NCBI GenBank assembly: GCA_965215845.1
Contig: CBDCEL010000004.1
Coordinates: 310,001-374,000, forward strand
From: Aurantibacter_A sp965215845
GTDB taxonomy: Bacteria > Bacteroidota > Bacteroidia > Flavobacteriales > Flavobacteriaceae
Direction: 5' to 3'
DNA: 64,000 nucleotides
Positions 59,524 through 64,000 of the stretch are shown piece after piece; the stretch's first letter is position 1; every line of letters starts with the position of its first letter. The notes under the pieces were generated by a model. That model saw only the letters and a program-made list of their open reading frames with translations. It did not search any database and had not been told where the DNA came from. A program made the position numbers and the translations under genes.

Positions 59524-60534
59524 ATGCAACTAGACCTAAAAAAGTTCAAACTGCAACTCAAACATACTTTTCGTATTTCTAGGGAGTCGCATGATTTTCA
59601 AAATACATTGGTGGCCTGTCTTTCGCTGGAAGGCAAAACGGGTTATGGCGAGGCGACATCGAATCCGTATTACGGAGTTACATTGGAAAGCATGTCTGCC
59701 GAGATAGAGGCAATTCGAATTGAGATCGAAAATTTCGATTTTGGCACACCTCAGGCTTTCCATCAATTTTTAATGGACAAAAAACTAAGCAACTTTGCAA
59801 TTTGCGCCCTTGATCTGGCGGCTTGGGACCTTTATGGTAAAATCAAGGGCAAACCCTTGTATGAACTTTGGGGTACTTCGAATGAAAAGTATCCGATTAC
59901 CAATTATACCATAGGACTTGATTCCATTGAAAAAATGGCCGCAAAGATGCAAGAAGTTCCCTGGCCCATTTATAAAATCAAGCTTGGCACCGACAATGAT
60001 ATCAATATCATCAAAGAATTGCGGAAGCATTCCGATGCTGTATTCAGAATTGATGCCAATTGTGCGTGGACATCGACCGAGACCATTCATAACGCTCCCT
60101 TATTGAAAGACCTCGGCGTCGAATTTATCGAACAACCGCTAAAGGCCGATGATTGGTTCGGTATGGAAAAAGTGGCACACCACTGCATTTTGCCCGTAAT
60201 GGCGGACGAAAGTTGTATTGTTGAAAAAGATGTCGAAAAATGTGGGCTGCACTTTAACGGCATCAATATAAAACTGACGAAATGCGGTGGCCTGACCCCT
60301 GCCCTACGCATGATCAAAAAAGCAAAGGAATTGGGGTTGAAAACAATGGTCGGTTGTATGACCGAATCTACTGTCGGTATCTCTGCCATTGCCCAGTTGC
60401 TGCCTCAACTGGATTATGTCGATATGGATGGCGCAATGCTTTTAAAAGAAGACATCGCCAGCGGGGTCACTTTGACCAAAAATGCGGAAGTTGTTTTTCC
60501 AAAAACCTTTGGAAGTGGAATTAACTTGAATTAA
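59524..60534 (+). CDS. Dipeptide epimerase (enolase superfamily, L-Ala-D/L-Glu type)
   Basis: 336 aa. The enolase-superfamily catalytic pattern is present: YKIKLGTDND near residue 152 (the KxK lysine pair region), FRIDANCAW (metal Asp), FIEQPL (metal Glu), MADESC (metal Asp/Glu) and NIKLTKCGGLTPAL (second lysine). It is of the muconate-lactonizing subgroup, like L-Ala-D/L-Glu epimerase used in murein-peptide recycling. The gene shares one base with the next, so both are co-translated. Confidence 0.9.
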   Translation: MQLDLKKFKLQLKHTFRISRESHDFQNTLVACLSLEGKTGYGEATSNPYYGVTLESMSAEIEAIRIEIENFDFGTPQAFHQFLMDKKLSNFAICALDLAAWDLYGKIKGKPLYELWGTSNEKYPITNYTIGLDSIEKMAAKMQEVPWPIYKIKLGTDNDINIIKELRKHSDAVFRIDANCAWTSTETIHNAPLLKDLGVEFIEQPLKADDWFGMEKVAHHCILPVMADESCIVEKDVEKCGLHFNGINIKLTKCGGLTPALRMIKKAKELGLKTMVGCMTESTVGISAIAQLLPQLDYVDMDGAMLLKEDIASGVTLTKNAEVVFPKTFGSGINLN

Positions 60535-61583
60535 TGGGCCATCTTGTAGATTCATTTCCCGGACGCGAACTTTCAATAAATGGGGAACAGTTTTTGTATT
60601 TCGGTGGTACAGCTTACCTAGGTTTGCAAACCGACAAAGATTTTCAAGAGCTATACATAAAGAACGTCAAGCGCTACGGCACCAACTATGGGGCCTCAAG
60701 AAAAGGGAATATCGGCATATCGGTTTACGAAAAGGTTGAAAGGTTTTTGGCCAAGCTGATTGGCGCCGAAAATTCCCTTACCGTTTCTTCAGGATATTTG
60801 GCGGGGCAACTGATCTTGTATTATTTCGCCAAACAAGGATTCTCAATTTTTTATGCACCTGGAACACATGAGGCCGTTCATTCTAAACAATCGAAGAATC
60901 ACGAGACACTTGATGCCCTTATAGACGATTTGAGAAAAGCAACCGATAGGCAGGGCAACAAAACTGTTTTATTTTTGGATTCCATTGATTTGAAAGGAAG
61001 CAATTATCCCAATTTCGGTTGGCTTGAGGAGCTTCCAACCGATAAATTGATTCTGGTGGTCGATGATTCCCACGCGTTGGGGATTATCGGTGATGACGGA
61101 GGTGGTGTGTTCAGAAAGTTACAGCGATTTAGGTTCAACGAACTTGTGATATGTGGATCTCTGGGAAAGGGGTTTGGTATTCAAGGTGGTGTCATTGCGG
61201 GTACGAAAAGATTGATCGAGGATCTTCGGCATACCAAAATGTTCGCTGCTGCGAGCCCTGCGGCCCCATCATCATTGACAACCCTCTTGGAAGCAACGGA
61301 AATCCTCTCAAAACAAAGAAAATCACTGATTGGGAATATCGAATATTTTCTGACCAGATTTGACCATCCCAATTTTTTTGACCACCTGCCCCAATATCCC
61401 TGTTTTGCCTTCAATGATAGCTCCTTGTGCGATTATCTGGAAGAAAGAAAAGTATTGATCACGAATTTTAGTTATCCGACCGAAAACGACCCTAAGGTAC
61501 AGCGATTGGTCTTAAGTGCAGCACACTTCAGGGAAGACATAGACAAACTAACCTCCCACATCAACGCCTACCGCTCTAAGTAG
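60534..61583 (+). CDS. PLP-dependent alpha-oxoamine-synthase-like enzyme
   Basis: 349 aa, slightly shorter than KBL/BioF (~390). NYGASRKGNIGISVYEKVE, ILVVDDSHALGIIGDDGGG (the Asp-His PLP ring contacts) and CGSLGKGFGIQGGV with the PLP lysine place it near 8-amino-7-oxononanoate synthase and glycine C-acetyltransferase. The substrate is unknown. Coupling to a dipeptide epimerase suggests a cell-wall amino-acid or amino-acid salvage role rather than biotin synthesis. Confidence 0.85.
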   Translation: MGHLVDSFPGRELSINGEQFLYFGGTAYLGLQTDKDFQELYIKNVKRYGTNYGASRKGNIGISVYEKVERFLAKLIGAENSLTVSSGYLAGQLILYYFAKQGFSIFYAPGTHEAVHSKQSKNHETLDALIDDLRKATDRQGNKTVLFLDSIDLKGSNYPNFGWLEELPTDKLILVVDDSHALGIIGDDGGGVFRKLQRFRFNELVICGSLGKGFGIQGGVIAGTKRLIEDLRHTKMFAAASPAAPSSLTTLLEATEILSKQRKSLIGNIEYFLTRFDHPNFFDHLPQYPCFAFNDSSLCDYLEERKVLITNFSYPTENDPKVQRLVLSAAHFREDIDKLTSHINAYRSK

Positions 61584-61708
61584 CTTGGTTGCGAATATTT
61601 TGGCCCACAAACGCAATTAACAAGATTACAGTCGTTTATTCAGATTTTAACAGATTTTTTCGTAAATTTTAGGGAAGATTTATTCGATAACACTAAAAAT
61701 ATACGACC

Positions 61709-62155
61709 ATGAAAAAACTACTCGGATTGGCACTTTTGATGCTGGTTTTAATCTCCGCCACAGTTATAAGTTCTTCCAAGTCTGAAACAATGCATACTAT
61801 GGAAGGAACTTGGGAACTTCAGAATTTTTACTTGTTCGACGGTAAGGATATTACAGATACCGTACCGCTTCAAGACGGCTACAGGCAAGTAAAGATGTAC
61901 TACAATGACAAAATTATGTGGTCTCGTACCAACCCAAAAGATACCATCGGTAGGTTTGGTTTCGGATCTTTCAGAATTACCGATACCGAATTGATTGAAA
62001 CGATCGAGTACGGTGATTATCAAATGATGCAGGCCTTGGATACCATACGCAACTTTACGTTTGAGCTTAGGTTGACCGACCGGTCTTACAGTCAAATAAC
62101 GGTAGACGAGGAGGGTTATAGAACATTTTCCGAAAACTACAAACGAATCGATTAA
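61709..62155 (+). CDS. Secreted protein of unknown function, tandem copy 1
   Basis: 148 aa. Signal peptide MKKLLGLALLMLVLISATVI. The mature part has TMEGTWELQNFYLFDGKDIT, GYRQVKMYYNDKIMWSR and the end TVDEEGYRTFSENYKRID, similar to lipocalin-like or DUF4488-like small beta proteins, but this is a loose impression. It is followed by a clear paralogue. Confidence 0.78.
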   Translation: MKKLLGLALLMLVLISATVISSSKSETMHTMEGTWELQNFYLFDGKDITDTVPLQDGYRQVKMYYNDKIMWSRTNPKDTIGRFGFGSFRITDTELIETIEYGDYQMMQALDTIRNFTFELRLTDRSYSQITVDEEGYRTFSENYKRID

Positions 62156-62258
62156 CGTTTGATGCCATTAAAGGGTCAGGTATTATTTCTATCATTTTAG
62201 CGGAAATTGTTGTAACTTTTTAGGGAACAATTTTTTGATAACACTAAAATACTTGACC

Positions 62259-62708
62259 ATGAAAAAATTATTAGGATTGGTTTTCTTGATGCTGCTTCTT
62301 ATTTCGGCGACGAAAATGGCATCTCCGAAACCAGCACTTCACCCATCGATCGAAGGAACCTGGGAACTTGTTAGCAACTATAATTATGTAGACGGGGTAA
62401 ACGTATCGGATACGATATACCCTGCCGAAGGTTACCGTCAAATCAAAATGTACTACAATGGCAAAGTCATGTGGACCCGGTATGTCCCCAACGATTCAGT
62501 TGAATGGTTCGGGTATGGCTCTTATATGGTGGAAGATGGTCAATTGATCGAACAATTGGAGTATATGTCGGCATCCATGCGAAAAATCGCGAACAAAGAC
62601 ATGGTATGGAAAATGGAGCTGGAGTTAAAGAACAACAGCTTTAGCCAAATCTTTGTTGATGAGGAGGGCAATCGAATAAATTCCGAAAATTACAAGCGAA
62701 TCGACTAA
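62259..62708 (+). CDS. Secreted protein of unknown function, tandem copy 2
   Basis: 149 aa from the ATG at 62259, aligned with copy 1 (MKKLLGLVFLMLLLISAT, IEGTWELVSNYNYVDGVNVS, GYRQIKMYYNGKVMWTR, FVDEEGNRINSENYKRID). An earlier in-frame ATG at 62235 has no counterpart. About 45 bases before each start are also similar (TTTTAGGGAA...GATAACACTAAAA...GACC), so the duplication included the promoter region. Confidence 0.78.
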   Translation: MKKLLGLVFLMLLLISATKMASPKPALHPSIEGTWELVSNYNYVDGVNVSDTIYPAEGYRQIKMYYNGKVMWTRYVPNDSVEWFGYGSYMVEDGQLIEQLEYMSASMRKIANKDMVWKMELELKNNSFSQIFVDEEGNRINSENYKRID

Positions 62709-62722
62709 AATTCGAATCCACC

Positions 62723-62751
62723 AAAAAAGGCCGCTCTTCGCGGCCTTTTTT
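62723..62751. terminator. Bidirectional terminator between copy 2 and trxB
   Basis: AAAAAA-GGCCGC-TCTTC-GCGGCC-TTTTTT between convergent genes; it can serve both strands. Confidence 0.9.
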
Positions 62752-62768
62752 AATGGATTTATAATAAT

Positions 62769-63740
62769 CTAAATCAATTCCTTTTCTTCGGGCACCTCTT
62801 TGGAGGCCAAATATCGTTCGGCATCCAAAGCTGCCATACAACCCGTACCTGCCGCAGTAACTGCTTGGCGATAGACATGGTCGGCCGCATCACCTGAAAC
62901 AAACACCCCTTCGATATTGGTTTTTGAGCTACCTGGCTCATTGATGATATAGCCCGTTTCATCAAGTTTCAGAAAATCCTTGAAAATTTCCGTATTGGGT
63001 TGATGCCCGATTGCGACGAAAAAGCCCGTTGCCGGAATTTCAAAAGTTTCACCCGTAATATTGTTCCTGGCCCGTACACCGGTTACTACCTGACCGTCAC
63101 CCAAAACCTCCTCGGTCTCAGTATTGAACAAGATTTCAATATTCTCGGTATTGCGTACCCTGGCCTCCATGATTTTCGACGCCCTAAAAACGTCTCGACG
63201 CACCAACATCGTAACTTTTTTACAAAGTTTTGAAAGATAATGTGCCTCTTCGGCAGCCGAATCCCCAGCACCGACCAAAACTACTTCTTGGTTCCGATAG
63301 AAAAATCCATCACAGACCGCACAGGCCGAAACTCCCCCGCCCAGGTTCAAATACTTTTGTTCAGAGGGCAGGCCCAAATATTTGGCGGAAGCTCCAGTCG
63401 ATATAATCACCGTATCACAGTGAATCTCAGTCGTCTCGTTGACCCATACTTTGTGTATAGGGCCTGAAAAGTCAACTTTTGTGACCCAGCCATCCCGCAC
63501 ATCGGTACCGAATCTTTCCGCTTGTTTTTGAAACTCGATCATCATTTCCGGACCTGTAATTCCATCAGGGTAACCCGGATAATTCTCAACATCGTTCGTA
63601 GTGGTCAGTTGACCCCCCGGCTGTGTACCTTGATACAGTACCGGGAACATATTCGCCCTAGAGGCATAAATGGCCGCCGTATATCCGGCAGGTCCCGAAC
63701 CTATGATCAAGCACTTTACTTTCTCTATATTTTCCGACAT
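62769..63740 (-). CDS. trxB: Thioredoxin reductase
   Basis: 323 aa. The FAD loop GSGPAG is at 15-20, the redox pair is CAVC (Cys140, Cys143), and the NADPH-binding GAGDSAAEEAHYL is near 157-169; FVAIGHQPNTEIF and VFVSGDAADHVYRQAVTAAG close the FAD domain. It reduces thioredoxin with NADPH in the cytoplasm. Upstream, its minus-strand TACTTTTG box (63766-63773) neighbours a perfect 18-bp palindrome in the divergent promoter region. Confidence 0.96.
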   Translation of the reverse strand: MSENIEKVKCLIIGSGPAGYTAAIYASRANMFPVLYQGTQPGGQLTTTNDVENYPGYPDGITGPEMMIEFQKQAERFGTDVRDGWVTKVDFSGPIHKVWVNETTEIHCDTVIISTGASAKYLGLPSEQKYLNLGGGVSACAVCDGFFYRNQEVVLVGAGDSAAEEAHYLSKLCKKVTMLVRRDVFRASKIMEARVRNTENIEILFNTETEEVLGDGQVVTGVRARNNITGETFEIPATGFFVAIGHQPNTEIFKDFLKLDETGYIINEPGSSKTNIEGVFVSGDAADHVYRQAVTAAGTGCMAALDAERYLASKEVPEEKELI

Positions 63741-63765
63741 ATTTCAGTATGGGTTGTTACTTAAG

Positions 63766-63773
63766 CAAAAGTA
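63766..63773 (-). promoter_or_regulatory. Probable -7 box of trxB
   Basis: The minus strand reads TACTTTTG, a full TAnnTTTG match, 26 bases before the trxB start. A clear -33 TTTG at the usual distance is lacking. Confidence 0.5.
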
Positions 63774-63791
63774 GGTTTTTTGCAAAAAACC
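63774..63791. promoter_or_regulatory. Perfect 18-bp palindrome in the trxB divergent region
   Basis: GGTTTTTTGCAAAAAACC, flanked by the outer pairs AAGT and ACTT (63769-63798). It lies between the two opposing promoters and could be an operator or cruciform. Confidence 0.55.
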
Positions 63792-63795
63792 TTAC

Positions 63796-63828
63796 TTTGA
63801 AAGTTATCAAAAGTTTTCGGTACATTTG
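63796..63828 (+). promoter_or_regulatory. Consensus Bacteroidota promoter for the gene at the right edge
   Basis: TTTG at 63796-63799 and TACATTTG at 63821-63828, with a 21-base spacer, an exact pattern match; transcription would begin near 63835. Confidence 0.7.
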
Positions 63829-63896
63829 TTCCATAAAACTGGATTACGATTGTTGTAAGACTTTTTCTTTGTCGGCTTCAAAATAATCCTAAAATC

Positions 63897-64000
63897 ATGC
63901 AAAACAACGATAAACAAGGACATTCAACAGATTTTCACCCAACTTTTACGGTTGTTTCCCCACTTAGTTTTAACAGTATTTTAATAGTTTGGCAAGGTTT
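63897..64000 (+). CDS. Unknown protein, N-terminus only (cut by window edge)
   Basis: An ATG at 63897 opens a frame to the window end: MQNNDKQGHSTDFHPTFTVV then SPLSFNSILIVWQG. A consensus promoter lies about 70 bases upstream, which supports a real gene. Too little is visible to name it. Confidence 0.45.
   Translation, partial: MQNNDKQGHSTDFHPTFTVVSPLSFNSILIVWQG

Overview
The window looks like a chromosome segment of a marine-type member of the Flavobacteriaceae (Bacteroidota); the genus cannot be fixed, and the Maribacter/Zobellia/Arenibacter group is only a guess. Support: many short lipoproteins with a Cys lipobox, AT-rich 5' regions with the Bacteroidota promoter pattern TTTG...TAnnTTTG, GH97 and GH3 sugar hydrolases, DUF2807/PspC/TIGR00266 genes, and degenerate intergenic repeats. 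No rRNA, tRNA, CRISPR array, integrase or replication origin was seen.

Layout. 1-3.1 kb: the N-terminal two thirds of a pyruvate:ferredoxin oxidoreductase and an OsmC-like protein, separated by low-complexity duplicated DNA. 3.1-12.1 kb: an accessory stretch with every gene on the + strand (NACHT NTPase, metallo-beta-lactamase-fold lipoprotein, AraC regulator, cupin, flavodoxin-fold reductase, LuxR-type regulator, DUF4199, DUF1801, two unknown membrane proteins). Its spacers carry related repeats: three near-full copies of a 110-130 bp element, a shared GGATAGYGC motif close to several start codons, and an attC-like imperfect palindrome. It resembles an array of single-gene cassettes. 12.1-15.4 kb: an unusual operon of an ornithine-cyclodeaminase-family enzyme, a threonine-synthase-like PLP enzyme and a homoserine-kinase-like phosphotransferase. 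15.5-19.7 kb: a SulP transporter bracketed by a LamG-type lipoprotein gene and a decayed fragment of a related gene, plus an EEP-fold hydrolase. 20.1-33.5 kb: small membrane proteins, envelope lipoproteins, an S41 peptidase, a membrane AraC regulator, a CPBP protease, a GH3 glucosidase, a beta-propeller lipoprotein and an adenosine deaminase.

33.5-34.9 kb: two tandem 40-41 aa reading frames with their own terminator, then an IS200/RAYT-type transposase bordered by REP-like hairpins and a 17-bp inverted repeat. 35-38.6 kb: a sigma-54 activator with a cyclic-nucleotide-type sensor, then divergent dps and oxyR, a peroxide-defence pair with OxyR-like boxes. 38.6-43.1 kb: a PBP4-type carboxypeptidase, tandem NUDIX genes and a six-hairpin glycosidase-like lipoprotein. 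43.3-50.5 kb: a tight six-gene operon (DUF885 peptidase, aldo/keto reductase, NhaC antiporter, TIGR04076, M81/MlrC, bestrophin). 50.6-55.1 kb: GH97, DUF2461, TIGR00266 and DUF4442. 55.3-59.4 kb: an apparent envelope-stress-type operon (DUF4870, NTF2-like, PadR, PspC, DUF2807) behind a consensus promoter. 59.5-64 kb: dipeptide epimerase with an alpha-oxoamine-synthase-like enzyme, tandem paralogous secreted proteins, trxB, and the start of one more gene at the right edge.

All family names come from reading the protein sequences by eye; no database search was run.
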